Below are positions 17,137 through 26,316 of a stretch of DNA of 64,000 nucleotides, one piece after another. Position 1 is the first letter of the stretch, and each line of letters opens with the position of its first letter. Under the pieces are notes generated by a model that was given only the letters and a program-made list of their open reading frames with translations, was not told where the DNA came from and did not search any database. Source of the stretch: Paracoccus sp. S1E-3. Lineage in GTDB: Bacteria > Pseudomonadota > Alphaproteobacteria > Rhodobacterales > Rhodobacteraceae. Both the position numbers and the translations under genes were made by a program. The stretch lies in the NCBI RefSeq assembly GCF_013868135.1, contig NZ_JACEMU010000004.1:1178001-1242000 (forward strand), written 5' to 3'.

Positions 17137-18246
17137 ATGATGACCCGCCGCCACTCTCTGCTGTCCGCGGCCGCTGCCGGTGGTATGTCCATCCTCGGGG
17201 GGCGCGGCTGGGCCGGTGGCGACGCCACCTCGGCCAAGGCCGCCGGCTTCTGGTATCCCGAAGAAACCGACCCGCATGAGCGGACCTTCATGCAATGGCC
17301 GGTCAACCGCCGCGTCCATTCCGACCGGGCCTTCCTGACCGATCTGCAGGGCAGCATCGCCGACATCGCCAATGCCATCGCCGAATTCGAGCCGGTGGTG
17401 ATGATGGCCGCCGCCGAGCATCACCCGGCGATCCGCAAGCTGGTGTCCCAGAATATCGAGCTGTGGGACATCCCCACCGACGATCTGTGGTGCCGCGATT
17501 CGGGGCCGTCCTTCGTCATCGACGGCAAGGGCGGCCTGGCGGTGACGCAGTTCAACTTCAACGGCTGGGGCGACAAGCAGATCCATCCGAATGACGGCAA
17601 GATTGCCGCCCGCGTGGCCGATCGCATGGGCCTTCAGGTCTTCAACGCGGGGCTTGTGGGCGAGGCCGGCGGGGTCGAGACCGATGGCCACGGCACGCTG
17701 ATCGCTCATGAAAGCAGCTTCATCAATCCAAACCGTAACCGGGGCACGCGCGCCGAGATCGAGCGGATGCTGCTCGACACCATGGGCGCGGACAAGCTGA
17801 TCTGGGCGCCCGGCATTATCGGGGCCGACATCACCGATTACCATATCGACGCCCTCGCCCGTTTCGTGAAGCCCGGACAGGTGCTGATCCAGATCGGCGA
17901 CGAAGTGGATCCCGACGATCCGTGGTCGGTCGCGGCCGCCGAGGCCTATGACACTCTCGAAGCCGCCACCGATGCCCGTGGCCAGCGGCTGGAACTTGTC
18001 GAACTGCCCGAGCCTTACGATATCCGCATCGACAGCCCGGATTTCGTATCGTCCTATGTCAATTACTATGTCTGCAATGGCGCGGTGATCGCGGCCGAGT
18101 TCGGCGACGAAGAAGCCGATGCCGAAGCCGCCGACATCCTCGCCGATCTCTATCCGGACCGCGAGGTGGTGATGCTGAACATCGACCCGGTGGGCGAGGT
18201 CGGGGGTGGCATCCATTGCGCCACGCACGAACAGCCGAAGGTCTGA
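17137..18246 (+). CDS. Tat-exported agmatine deiminase / peptidyl-arginine deiminase family protein
   Basis: This 369-residue protein of the PAD_porph family hydrolyses a guanidino group (agmatine to N-carbamoylputrescine, or a related substrate). Family landmarks are FMQWPVNRRVH near 50, the guanidine-binding LWCRDSGPSFV, and the C-terminal nucleophile Cys in GGGIHCATHEQPK. The N-terminus MMTRRHSLLSAAAAGG has a twin-arginine and a hydrophobic stretch, so periplasmic export is likely. This is unusual, because typical agmatine deiminases are cytosolic. A polyamine-type ABC importer lies about 17 kb away, which may or may not be related. Two tandem ATGs start it. Confidence 0.82.
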   Translation: MMTRRHSLLSAAAAGGMSILGGRGWAGGDATSAKAAGFWYPEETDPHERTFMQWPVNRRVHSDRAFLTDLQGSIADIANAIAEFEPVVMMAAAEHHPAIRKLVSQNIELWDIPTDDLWCRDSGPSFVIDGKGGLAVTQFNFNGWGDKQIHPNDGKIAARVADRMGLQVFNAGLVGEAGGVETDGHGTLIAHESSFINPNRNRGTRAEIERMLLDTMGADKLIWAPGIIGADITDYHIDALARFVKPGQVLIQIGDEVDPDDPWSVAAAEAYDTLEAATDARGQRLELVELPEPYDIRIDSPDFVSSYVNYYVCNGAVIAAEFGDEEADAEAADILADLYPDREVVMLNIDPVGEVGGGIHCATHEQPKV

Positions 18247-18248
18247 TC

Positions 18249-18692
18249 ATGCTGGGCTGGCTGCGGCGCAACGCCGAACCGCTGGGCGCCATCGGCGCCA
18301 TTGCGACGGCCTTTGCAGCACTATCGGCCCTTATCATCATCCCGGTCCAGATCGCCGAAGCCGACCGCATCCAGCGCGACCAGACCGCGCGCGAGATCTA
18401 TCGCGAGTTCCTGAACCTGACCGTGCAGAAACCGGAACTGGCTCAGGCCGATTTCTGCGCCATGTCCGACGCCAGAGAGATCGCAGCTTACGGCGCCTAT
18501 GTCGAATACCTTCTCTATACGGCCGAGCAGATGGTCGCATCCTCGCCCGACTGGCGCGCGCCGATGGCGGGCTATCTGGACGACCATCTGCCCTATCTCT
18601 GCGATCCCGACGGCCTCGGCGCGCGCGATGGCGTCGCCGCGGTGCTGGCGGATGTGGATCTGGCCTGCACATCGCAATTGGTCTGCCGATAA
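18249..18692 (+). CDS. small membrane-anchored hypothetical protein
   Basis: This 147-residue protein has one N-terminal membrane segment (LGAIGAIATAFAALSALIIIPV, residues ~10-31), then a helical region (RDQTAREIYREFLNLTVQKPELA) and a C-terminal domain with several Cys. The start at 18249 follows AAGG by 8 nt and lies 2 nt after the deiminase stop, so the two are probably co-transcribed. I recognise no family. The topology suggests a short anchor with a soluble tail. Confidence 0.65.
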   Translation: MLGWLRRNAEPLGAIGAIATAFAALSALIIIPVQIAEADRIQRDQTAREIYREFLNLTVQKPELAQADFCAMSDAREIAAYGAYVEYLLYTAEQMVASSPDWRAPMAGYLDDHLPYLCDPDGLGARDGVAAVLADVDLACTSQLVCR

Positions 18693-18772
18693 CCAGCCCA
18701 AGTTGCCTTAATGTGCGCCATGACTTTGCAGGCTGATCAGGGTTTGGCCGCGCTGACTGATGCGGCGCGGCA

Positions 18773-20248
18773 TCAGTCCGAACAGGCCGTCACGAGATAG
18801 GCCCTCGCGTCTGAATGCGTCAACACGCCCTGCTGCGCGGGCAGATCGCCCGAAATGCCCCTGATTGGGTCATAATCGCCCGATACCGGCTGGAACGTGA
18901 CAAGATCTGTGCTGGTATAGATCCGGTCCCAGCCATAGGCGTACAGCACATAACGCTGGAGCGCCTGGCTGTAGAAGATGTCCTCCATGGGGACATCCTG
19001 CGGCAGGTCGATCGGGCGCAGCTGCAGATCCGGCATGATCTCGTATGCGTCGCCAGGCACGAAGCTGGCCAGATACTTGTTCCCCACCTGACTGATATAA
19101 ACTGCGGTGTCGCCGCTGACGGCGAATTGCGGCAGATCGCGCAGCATCTGGCCGTCATAGGCGGCCAGGCCGTCCTCATGTGTGATCAATGTCTGACCGC
19201 TGGGCGCATGAGCAAGCGAATATGACAGCTGCACACCGCCCACACGCCGCGGTGCGATTTGATCACCCCGAAGCGGGACGGGCGCCCCCCGGCGCGCCTC
19301 GTGGTGGGTCGCGGTGACGCGTTGACGGCGGGGCCGATCCAACCATCCCTGCGACAAGGGTTGGTCAGGGAAGACCAGGACCTGCCGGGTCGGCCGATGA
19401 AACATGACGTCGCCGGGCAGTTGGTAATCAAAGACCGGGGCCGGATCATCCGCACCCATATGCCCTACCAGCACACGATCCGCGAGCAGCAGCCACAGAT
19501 CGCCCGCGTGATTGCCGATCACCTGCAGCCGCTCGAACGGCTTCTGCGTCATCAGGCCCCGCGGATTCTGGATGCGCGCAATCTGCATCCACGGCGCGTC
19601 AGTGTCGCGCCGGAACCAGATTTCGTCCTGGCCCCGCAGAAAGGTCCCGATGCCTTCGGCCACAACCGGCGGCCAGCCCGTTCCGGCCGACCAGTCCGGC
19701 GGAAGCACCACGGGCCGCAGCGCGCCCTGCTGGGTAATCTCTACCAGCTTGTCCTTCAATTTACCGACATAGGCATAAACCGGCGGAGTGAGCACGTTAC
19801 GGTGAGAAACAGCGCGGTCATCAAAGGGGCTGACTGGCTCGGATGCCGAATATCCTGTCAGGTCATTTGGGACTTCGATCCCCAGCCCCTCGAAAATGCC
19901 GGCCTCTGGCACAAGGCGGGACATGCGCGGGGTGATACGATCATAAGCCCAGATCTCGCCATCCGGCCATGTCACGACTTGGGGTTGCAGCTTGTTCCGC
20001 TGATCCAGTGGCGGATCCATCATAGGAACCAGCATGCCGTCTTTCAGGGTCAGGATGCTGTTTCCATTCAGATCAATCAGCGGCCATGCAAAACCGGGGA
20101 TAATTACTGACGGCTCAAACCCGCTGGCCAGCCCGGAAGATCCGCGGATATAGTCACCCGAGACCGGCACCTGCCGGGCGCAATATTCGGTGGCAAGCGT
20201 CGGTGTTGCGGCCAGAAGCAGGGCAAACAGCCAGGATACCTGCCGCAC
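18773..20248 (-). CDS. exported protein of unknown function downstream of gltX
   Basis: This ~491-residue protein has a signal peptide (RQVSWLFALLLAATPTLA, cut before TEYCARQ). The body is rich in beta-type repeats with regularly spaced Trp/Tyr/Asp segments (VVTWPDGEIWAYDRI, LAAYDGQMLRDLPQF, RYVLYAYGWDRIYTSTD), suggesting a beta-propeller. I recognise no catalytic motif. A TTG (20251) and a GTG (20248) are both possible starts. GTG is preferred because the TAGGA that includes the gltX stop lies at better spacing. The gap to gltX is only a few bases, so it is read from the same message. Linkage to a tRNA synthetase is likely incidental. Confidence 0.7.
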   Translation of the reverse strand: MRQVSWLFALLLAATPTLATEYCARQVPVSGDYIRGSSGLASGFEPSVIIPGFAWPLIDLNGNSILTLKDGMLVPMMDPPLDQRNKLQPQVVTWPDGEIWAYDRITPRMSRLVPEAGIFEGLGIEVPNDLTGYSASEPVSPFDDRAVSHRNVLTPPVYAYVGKLKDKLVEITQQGALRPVVLPPDWSAGTGWPPVVAEGIGTFLRGQDEIWFRRDTDAPWMQIARIQNPRGLMTQKPFERLQVIGNHAGDLWLLLADRVLVGHMGADDPAPVFDYQLPGDVMFHRPTRQVLVFPDQPLSQGWLDRPRRQRVTATHHEARRGAPVPLRGDQIAPRRVGGVQLSYSLAHAPSGQTLITHEDGLAAYDGQMLRDLPQFAVSGDTAVYISQVGNKYLASFVPGDAYEIMPDLQLRPIDLPQDVPMEDIFYSQALQRYVLYAYGWDRIYTSTDLVTFQPVSGDYDPIRGISGDLPAQQGVLTHSDARAYLVTACSD

Positions 20249-20254
20249 CAATTC

Positions 20255-21577
20255 CTACCCCCGCGCCTTCACAACCTGCAGAAGCGGCATCACATCGGCC
20301 ATTTCCGGCCCCGAGGCCTGCCCCGTCACCGCCTTGCGCAGCGGCATGAACAGGCCCTTGCCCTTGCGGCCAGTGGCGTCCTTCACGGCAGCCGTCCATT
20401 CGCCCCAGGTCGCATCCGTATAGGGCGGCGGCGGCAGCAGCTTCATGGCCTCAGCCACGAAATCGGCATCCTCGGGGGCGATGTCGGGTTCTGTGCCCTT
20501 GCTGAAAATCTCCCACCAGCCCGCCAGATCATCCAGTTTGGTGATGTTATGGCTGGCGACACGCCAGAAGCGTTCGGCCTGATCGTCCGGGACGCCAAGC
20601 GCCTTGATGCGCTCCTGCACCGCCGCGAAGGGCAGGTGCTGGTTGCGATGGCGGGTTAGCGGCCAGAGGTCTTCGGCATCGAATTTCGTCGGCGAGGCGC
20701 CGAAATGGGACAGATCGAAGCTGTCGGCGATCTCGTCCATCGACAGCAGCTCCACCGGCTGCGACGAGCCGAGCCGCGACATCATCGACACCAGCGCCTC
20801 GGGCGCGACACCCGTCTCGCGGAGGTCCTTGATCGCCAGCGAGCCGAGCCGCTTCGACAGTTCCTCGCCCTGCGCGCCGGTCAGCAGGCTGTGATGGGCG
20901 AAATTCGGCACCTTGCCGCCGATCGCCTCGATGATCTGGATCTGGGTCGCGGTATTGGTCACGTGGTCGGCGCCGCGCACGATGTCCGTCACGCCCATGT
21001 CAACGTCGTCGACCGAGGAAGCGAAGGTATACAGCACCTGACCGTCATGCTTGATCAGCACCGGATCGCTGACCGAGGCCGCGTCGATCGAGATCGGACC
21101 CAGAATGCCGTCATTCCACTCGATCCGGTTCTGATCCAGCAGGAAGCGCCAATAGCCCGCCCGCCCTTCGGCGCGCAGCTTGGCCTTGTCCTCCTCGGAC
21201 AGATTCAGCCCGGCGCGGTCGTAAACCGGTGGCTTGCCCATGTTCAGCTGTTTCTTGCGCTTCAGGTCCAGTTCGGTCGGGCTTTCGAACACCTCATAAA
21301 GCTTGCCCTTGCCGCGCAGATCCTCGGCCACGGCGGCATAGCGGTCCAGCCGCTTGGACTGCTGCTCGATCCGGTCCCAGCTGATGCCCAGCCATTCCAG
21401 ATCGCGCTTGATCCCGTCCATGTATTCCTGCTTCGAGCGCTCGCGGTCGGTATCGTCGAAGCGCAGGATGAAGGTGCCCCCGGCCTTGCGCGCGATCAGA
21501 TAGTTGAACAGCGCCGCGCGCAGGTTGCCGACATGGATATGCCCCGTGGGCGAGGGCGCAAAGCGGGTGGTGGTCAT
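20255..21577 (-). CDS. gltX: glutamyl-tRNA synthetase (short GltX2-like form)
   Basis: This 440-residue class I synthetase has the HIGH-type motif in RFAPSPTGHIHVGNLRAALFN (residues ~5-25) and the KMSKS-type motif as ELSKRLG near residue 240. It charges tRNA with glutamate. Alphaproteobacteria often carry two GltX paralogues. The length fits the shorter one (~440 residues, lacking the usual zinc-binding cysteines), which in some species preferentially charges tRNA-Gln for the transamidation route. Which role it plays here cannot be read from sequence alone. Confidence 0.93.
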   Translation of the reverse strand: MTTTRFAPSPTGHIHVGNLRAALFNYLIARKAGGTFILRFDDTDRERSKQEYMDGIKRDLEWLGISWDRIEQQSKRLDRYAAVAEDLRGKGKLYEVFESPTELDLKRKKQLNMGKPPVYDRAGLNLSEEDKAKLRAEGRAGYWRFLLDQNRIEWNDGILGPISIDAASVSDPVLIKHDGQVLYTFASSVDDVDMGVTDIVRGADHVTNTATQIQIIEAIGGKVPNFAHHSLLTGAQGEELSKRLGSLAIKDLRETGVAPEALVSMMSRLGSSQPVELLSMDEIADSFDLSHFGASPTKFDAEDLWPLTRHRNQHLPFAAVQERIKALGVPDDQAERFWRVASHNITKLDDLAGWWEIFSKGTEPDIAPEDADFVAEAMKLLPPPPYTDATWGEWTAAVKDATGRKGKGLFMPLRKAVTGQASGPEMADVMPLLQVVKARG

Positions 21578-21658
21578 GGCTGTGTTCCTTTGGACCCGCT
21601 TGCTCTTTCACATGGGGGCGATTTTGTCCATATCAGGGGCTGTAACCGGGGGAAGAAG

Positions 21659-22066
21659 ATGACCGACTGGACCGACCGCGCCGCACCATCGAACGATGAC
21701 ATCGAGGCGATTGCCCGTCAGGTGATCGCCACCCTGCCCGCGGCCTTCGCGCCGCATGCGAAGGACGTGATCCTGCGGGTCGAGGATTTCGCCGATGACG
21801 CCATGCTGGACGAGTTGGAGATCGACGACCCGCTGGAACTGACCGGCATCTATGACGGGGTGCCGATGACCGAAAAATCGCCGTCCTCGCCCCAGCATTT
21901 CCCCGACACGATCTGGTTGTTCCGCCGCGCCATCATCGACGAATGGGCCGAGCGCGGCGATGTCGCGCTGCCCGATCTGGTCGCGCATGTGACCGTCCAC
22001 GAACTGGCCCATCATTTCGGCTGGTCCGATGACGACATCGCCCGCATCGATCGGTGGTGGGAATGA
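21659..22066 (+). CDS. small zincin-like metallopeptidase family protein
   Basis: This 135-residue protein belongs to the possible zinc metallopeptidase family (PF06262-type). It has the HExxH motif near the C-terminus (VHELAHHFGWSDDDI) and the family stretch LELTGIYDGVPMTEKS. The start at 21659 follows GGGGGAAGAAG. The long upstream extension of the frame is the shadow of gltX. It is divergent from gltX and overlaps the kinase gene by 4 nt (ATGA). The substrate is unknown. Confidence 0.85.
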   Translation: MTDWTDRAAPSNDDIEAIARQVIATLPAAFAPHAKDVILRVEDFADDAMLDELEIDDPLELTGIYDGVPMTEKSPSSPQHFPDTIWLFRRAIIDEWAERGDVALPDLVAHVTVHELAHHFGWSDDDIARIDRWWE

Positions 22067-23013
22067 ACCAGGCGCCGATCCTGACGGTCACGCTGAACCC
22101 GGCGCTCGATATCTCGACCGGCACCGCGAAGGTGGAACCGGATATCAAGCTGCGCTGCGACGCGCCGGTGGTCGATCCTGGCGGCGGGGGCATCAATGTC
22201 AGCCGCGCCATCAGCATCGTGGGCGGCCAGTCGACCGCTTTCGTGGCGCTCGGCGGCACCACCGGCCGGCGCATCGCCGAACTGCTGGAAGCCGGCGGCC
22301 TCGACTGGCGCGAGATGCGCGCACCGGGCGAAACGCGGCAGTCGCTGGCAGTGATGGACCGTGACAGCAAGCTGCAATACCGCTTCGTGATGCCGGGACC
22401 GCAATGGCAATCGGCGGATGTCGGCAAATCCGTCGCGCATATCCTGCAGGCGGTGCAGTCGGACGGGCTGGTGGTGCTGTCGGGGTCGAACCCGCCGGGC
22501 GTGCCGGACGATTACGCGGCCCTTCTGAGCGCGCGGCTGGCGACGCGCGGTGCCGGGCTGATCGTTGACACCTCGGGGGCGGCGCTGCGCGCGGTCGCCT
22601 CGGGCGGCCACCGTTTCGCACTGCTGCGCATGGACCGCGAGGAGGCCGAGGGCCTCGCCGGTCGCCCCCTGGCCGAACGCGCCGATACCGCGCGCTTCGC
22701 GGCCTCGCTGGTCGCGGCGGGTGCCGCGCAGTCGGTGATCGTGGCGCGCGGCGGTGACGGCAATATCATCGCAGCGCCCGAAGGCGCCTGGCATGCCGAG
22801 GCCGCGAAGGTCGAGGTGGTCAGCAAGGTCGGTGCGGGCGACAGTTTCGTCGCCGGTTTCGCGCTGGGACGGGCGCGGGGGCTGGCGACGCCCGATGCGC
22901 TGGGAATGGGGGCGGCGATGGCCTCGGCCACCTGCATGACGCCCGCGACCGAGCTGTGCCGCGCCGCCGATGTCGAACGGCTTTTCGCCGCGCGGGTGGT
23001 GACCCCGATCTGA
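22063..23013 (+). CDS. PfkB-family hexose kinase (1-phosphofructokinase-like)
   Basis: This 316-residue ribokinase-fold kinase carries both PfkB signatures: PGGGGINVSRAISIVGGQS near 41-60 and the C-terminal VSKVGAGDSFVAGFALG with the anion-hole GAGD and catalytic Asp near 258. LTVTLNPALDI at the start is typical of the FruK/LacC/PfkB-2 subgroup that phosphorylates fructose-1-phosphate, fructose-6-phosphate or tagatose-6-phosphate. There are no PTS genes nearby, so the substrate stays open. It is translationally coupled to the upstream zincin. Confidence 0.85.
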   Translation: MNQAPILTVTLNPALDISTGTAKVEPDIKLRCDAPVVDPGGGGINVSRAISIVGGQSTAFVALGGTTGRRIAELLEAGGLDWREMRAPGETRQSLAVMDRDSKLQYRFVMPGPQWQSADVGKSVAHILQAVQSDGLVVLSGSNPPGVPDDYAALLSARLATRGAGLIVDTSGAALRAVASGGHRFALLRMDREEAEGLAGRPLAERADTARFAASLVAAGAAQSVIVARGGDGNIIAAPEGAWHAEAAKVEVVSKVGAGDSFVAGFALGRARGLATPDALGMGAAMASATCMTPATELCRAADVERLFAARVVTPI

Positions 23014-23034
23014 CCGTGACCCTGCGATCGGCCT

Positions 23035-23934
23035 TCAGATCGGCACGATCCCCGTGGGCTTCAGCTTGTTGTCCGGCTCGACATGGATGGTGACGGTGGC
23101 GCCGGGGAATTCGTCGTGGATGGCGCCCTCGATCCGGTCGCAGATGGCGTGCGAGCGGCGCACGGTCATGTCGCTGTCGACCACCAAATGAAACTCCACA
23201 AAGGTCGCCTGCCCGGCCGCACGCGTCTTGAGGTCATGGACCTGCAGCGCCCCGTCCAGCGATTTCTGGATGATGTCGCGGATCTGGTCCTGCTCGCTGC
23301 GGCCCAATGCGCGGTCCATCAGCCCGTCCAGCGAGGTCAGCACCACCAGCGAACCCTCGCGCAGGATGTTCAGCGCCACCAGAATGGCCAGAATCGGGTC
23401 GAGAATCAGCCAGCCGGTCAGGCTGGCCGCGACCAGCCCCACCAGAACGCCTGCCGAGGTCCAGACATCGCTCATCAGGTGGCGGCCGCTGGCCAGCAGG
23501 GCGGGCGAGCTGCGCTTGTTGGCGGCCGCGATCAGCACCCGCGCCCAGCTCAGGTTGACGATCATGGCAATGGCGTTGACGCCCAGCCCCACCGGGCCGA
23601 GATCGGGCTTTCCGGGGTCGGAAATCGACGAAACCGCCGCGCCCACGATCAGCAGGGCGGCGATGATGATCATACTGCCCTCGGCCACGGCCGAGAAATA
23701 TTCGGCCTTGTAATGCCCGTAATTATGCCCGCGGTCCGGCGGCTTCTGGGCATAGCGCAGCGCCACCCAGGCGATCAGCGCGCCGACCACGTTGACCAGC
23801 GATTCCAGCGCATCGGAATAGAGCGCGACCGACCCCGTCAGCCACCACGCCCCTATTTTCAGCGCCAGCACCAGCACCAGCAGCGAGACGATGACCGAGC
23901 CGATTGCAAGGGTCTGTGTCGACAAGCGTTCCAT
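23035..23934 (-). CDS. cation diffusion facilitator family transporter
   Basis: This 299-residue CDF transporter has about six membrane segments and a cytoplasmic C-terminal domain. Metal-site landmarks are the membrane [10 protein letters not shown] (residues ~40-50, Asp instead of His in the first position) and [11 protein letters not shown] near 150. [13 protein letters not shown] lies between helices 2 and 3. A D-type site is frequent in iron/manganese-type CDFs, so Fe or Mn may be preferred over Zn (inference). The start at 23934 is chosen as the first Met before helix 1; the longer open frame upstream is non-coding in character. Confidence 0.87.
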   Translation of the reverse strand: MERLSTQTLAIGSVIVSLLVLVLALKIGAWWLTGSVALYSDALESLVNVVGALIAWVALRYAQKPPDRGHNYGHYKAEYFSAVAEGSMIIIAALLIVGAAVSSISDPGKPDLGPVGLGVNAIAMIVNLSWARVLIAAANKRSSPALLASGRHLMSDVWTSAGVLVGLVAASLTGWLILDPILAILVALNILREGSLVVLTSLDGLMDRALGRSEQDQIRDIIQKSLDGALQVHDLKTRAAGQATFVEFHLVVDSDMTVRRSHAICDRIEGAIHDEFPGATVTIHVEPDNKLKPTGIVPI

Positions 23935-24122
23935 GCCGCTTCTTAGCGTGGGTCCCAAAACCCGGCCAGCCCAAACTTGCCGCCGACCGGGTGCAGCCCC
24001 GCTTCTGCCTTCCCCACAAGCTGAAGGTGCCACACCGATCGGATGAAGCCCGAAGCAGATTGCGGGCCCGCGCCCCTCGTGCCATTCAGGCCGGGCCTGT
24101 TTCTGACCGAAAGCCCCGGCCC

Positions 24123-24572
24123 ATGCGCGCCCTAATCCAACGCGTCTCGGACGCATCCGTCACCGTCGATGGCCGAGTGACCGGCCAGATCGGTCCTGGC
24201 CTGCTGGTGTTGGTCTGCGCCATGCAGGGCGACGACGCGGCCACCGCCGAAAAACTCGCGGCGCGGGTGGCGCGGCTGCGCATTTTCCGGGACGAGGGCG
24301 GCAAAATGAACAGATCGGTTCTGGATACCGGGGGCGAGGCATTGGTGGTCAGCCAGTTCACCCTCGCCGCCGATACCCGCTCGGGCAACCGGCCGGGCTT
24401 TTCCAGCGCCGCCGCCCCCGAACTGGGCGAGGCGCTTTACCAGGCCTTCGCCGGCGCCCTGGGCGATCTGGGCATTCCCGTCGCCATGGGCGAATTCGGC
24501 GCCGACATGCAGGTCGCACTGACCAATAGCGGGCCGGTCGCCATCTGGCTCGACAGCGCCGACCGCAGCTGA
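24123..24572 (+). CDS. dtd: D-aminoacyl-tRNA deacylase
   Basis: This 149-residue protein begins [17 protein letters not shown] and has both Dtd signature motifs, VSQFTLAAD (residues ~77-85) and the cross-subunit [11 protein letters not shown] near the C-terminus. It is a homodimeric cytosolic proofreading enzyme. It removes D-amino acids, and glycine from mischarged tRNA-Ala. It is divergent from the CDF transporter. The length matches the family. Confidence 0.95.
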   Translation: MRALIQRVSDASVTVDGRVTGQIGPGLLVLVCAMQGDDAATAEKLAARVARLRIFRDEGGKMNRSVLDTGGEALVVSQFTLAADTRSGNRPGFSSAAAPELGEALYQAFAGALGDLGIPVAMGEFGADMQVALTNSGPVAIWLDSADRS

Positions 24573-24883
24573 GCACGGCGCGACCCGCTGCGCGACGGGA
24601 TGCCTGCCGCGCGGCCCTGCGCCCCGCGCAGTCGCCGTTGGGCGGCATCTTCCCTTTTGAACCGGCCATGGAACTTGACTTTTCAGGCATCTGCCCTCAT
24701 CTAGCGTCAAATCCGTTTCGCGTGCTGCCGCGTGTGCAGCCAGTCGCGTCGGGTCACCACAGGTTCCCACCGACACGCAGGGGCACCGCCGGGCCGCCGT
24801 ATCATGGCCCGCACCCCTTTTGCGGCGGATGCCGCAGCGCCGCGCCCGATACGGGTGCGCGGTCGGAATGAAGTGTAAGAAAA
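24573..24883 (+). promoter_or_regulatory. upstream region and long leader of the RNA helicase gene
   Basis: This 311-base gap has a candidate promoter, TTGACT (24675-24680), 17-nt spacer, CATCTA (24698-24703). That would give a 5' leader of about 175 nt before the helicase ATG. Long structured leaders are usual for cold-inducible RNA helicase genes. No known riboswitch is recognised. Confidence 0.45.
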
Positions 24884-26260
24884 ATGGAAAATGAATATCG
24901 CCGCCCGCGCCGCGGTCAGAAACCCCGTCCGGGCGCGCCGCGCGCCGCCCGTCCCACCGACGTCAACGCCCGCCGCGCGCCCGCGCGCGATCCGGTGACC
25001 GTTGGCCCCTTCTTTGATATGGGGATCGATCCCCGCATCAACGCAAACCTTGGCCCGATGGGCCTGACGGAACCTACGCCCATTCAGGCGCAGGCCATTC
25101 CGCATATCGTCGAGGGCAAGGACCTGATGGGTCTCGCCCAGACCGGAACCGGCAAGACGGCGGCTTTTTCGTTGCCAATGCTGACCCGGCTGATCGCCCA
25201 TGGCCGCAAGCCGGATCCGAAAAGCTGCCGCGCGCTGATCCTGGCGCCGACCCGCGAACTGGCCACCCAGATCGCGGCAGCGGTTGAAAGCTTTGCCGAA
25301 GGCACCCCGATCCGCGCCTTCCGCGTGGTCGGCGGCGCCTCGATCAACACGCAGATCTCCCGTCTGGAACGTGGCGTCGATGTGCTGATCGCCACGCCGG
25401 GTCGTCTGATCGACCTTCTGGACCGCCACGCGGTCGACCTGTCCAAGACCGAATATTTGGTGCTGGACGAGGCCGACCAGATGCTGGATATCGGCTTCAT
25501 CCACGCGCTGCGCCGCATCGCGCGGACGCTGCCGCGCTCGCGCCAGACGCTGCTGTTCTCGGCCACCATGCCGAAGCTGATGGAGGAACTGGCCAGCACC
25601 TATCTGACCAACCCGGTCCGCGTTCAGGCCAACCCCCCCGGCCGCGCCGCCGAGAAGATCGCGCAGGGCGTTCATTTCGTCAATCAGGGCGACAAGGCCT
25701 CGCTGCTGGCGGAATACATGTCCAAACATCCCGGCGAACTGGCCATCGTCTTCGGCCGGACCAAATATGGCTCGGAGAAGCTGGCGAAGCTGCTGGAGAA
25801 ATGGGGCTTCTCGGTCGCCGCGATCCACGGCAACAAGTCGCAGGGTCAACGCGAACGGGCGCTGAGCTCGTTCCGCGAGGGCAAGACGCAGGTGCTGGTG
25901 GCCACCGACGTGGCCGCGCGCGGTCTGGACATCCCCGAAGTCGCGCATGTCTATAACTTCGACCTGCCGAATGTCGCGGAAAACTATGTCCACCGGATCG
26001 GGCGAACCGCCCGCGCCGGTCGCGATGGCCGCGCCGTGGCCTTCTGCGCGCCGGGCGAAATCGGCGAGCTGCGCGACATCGAAAAGGCGATGAAGGCGCA
26101 GATCCCGGTGATCGGTGGCGAGCCTCCGGTCGAGCGCAAAGCGCCCCCGCAGGGGCGCGGTCGCGGTGCGCCGAAGCCCCGTCAGGGTGGCGAGGCCGCG
26201 CCGCAGAAGCGCGCCGCACGCCGCCCCTCGCGTCGTCCGAAGGCGGAACAGCGGGGCTGA
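24884..26260 (+). CDS. DEAD-box ATP-dependent RNA helicase (RhlE-like)
   Basis: This 458-residue helicase has all core motifs in order: Q motif (GLTEPTPIQAQAIP), motif I AQTGTGKTA, Ia PTRELATQI, Ib TPGRLID, II VLDEADQMLD, III SATMP, IV VFGRTKYG, V ATDVAARGLDIP and VI HRIGRTARAGR. A basic Pro/Arg-rich N-terminal tail (residues 1-40) and a Gly/Arg/Pro-rich C-terminal tail (~405-458) probably bind RNA non-specifically. It remodels RNA in ribosome assembly or mRNA decay. The ribosome site is weak (AAGAAAA). A rho-independent terminator follows. Confidence 0.93.
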   Translation: MENEYRRPRRGQKPRPGAPRAARPTDVNARRAPARDPVTVGPFFDMGIDPRINANLGPMGLTEPTPIQAQAIPHIVEGKDLMGLAQTGTGKTAAFSLPMLTRLIAHGRKPDPKSCRALILAPTRELATQIAAAVESFAEGTPIRAFRVVGGASINTQISRLERGVDVLIATPGRLIDLLDRHAVDLSKTEYLVLDEADQMLDIGFIHALRRIARTLPRSRQTLLFSATMPKLMEELASTYLTNPVRVQANPPGRAAEKIAQGVHFVNQGDKASLLAEYMSKHPGELAIVFGRTKYGSEKLAKLLEKWGFSVAAIHGNKSQGQRERALSSFREGKTQVLVATDVAARGLDIPEVAHVYNFDLPNVAENYVHRIGRTARAGRDGRAVAFCAPGEIGELRDIEKAMKAQIPVIGGEPPVERKAPPQGRGRGAPKPRQGGEAAPQKRAARRPSRRPKAEQRG

Positions 26261-26281
26261 GGATCTGATCAGACAGGACAG

Positions 26282-26313
26282 AACGCCGCCGGGGGCAACC
26301 CGGCGGCGTTTTT
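26282..26313. terminator. rho-independent terminator between convergent genes
   Basis: A 12-bp stem (AACGCCGCCGGG / CCCGGCGGCGTT) with a GGCAA loop and a TTTTT run follows the helicase. It sits 4 nt from the stop of the convergent MFS gene. Confidence 0.9.
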
Positions 26314-26316
26314 CGT

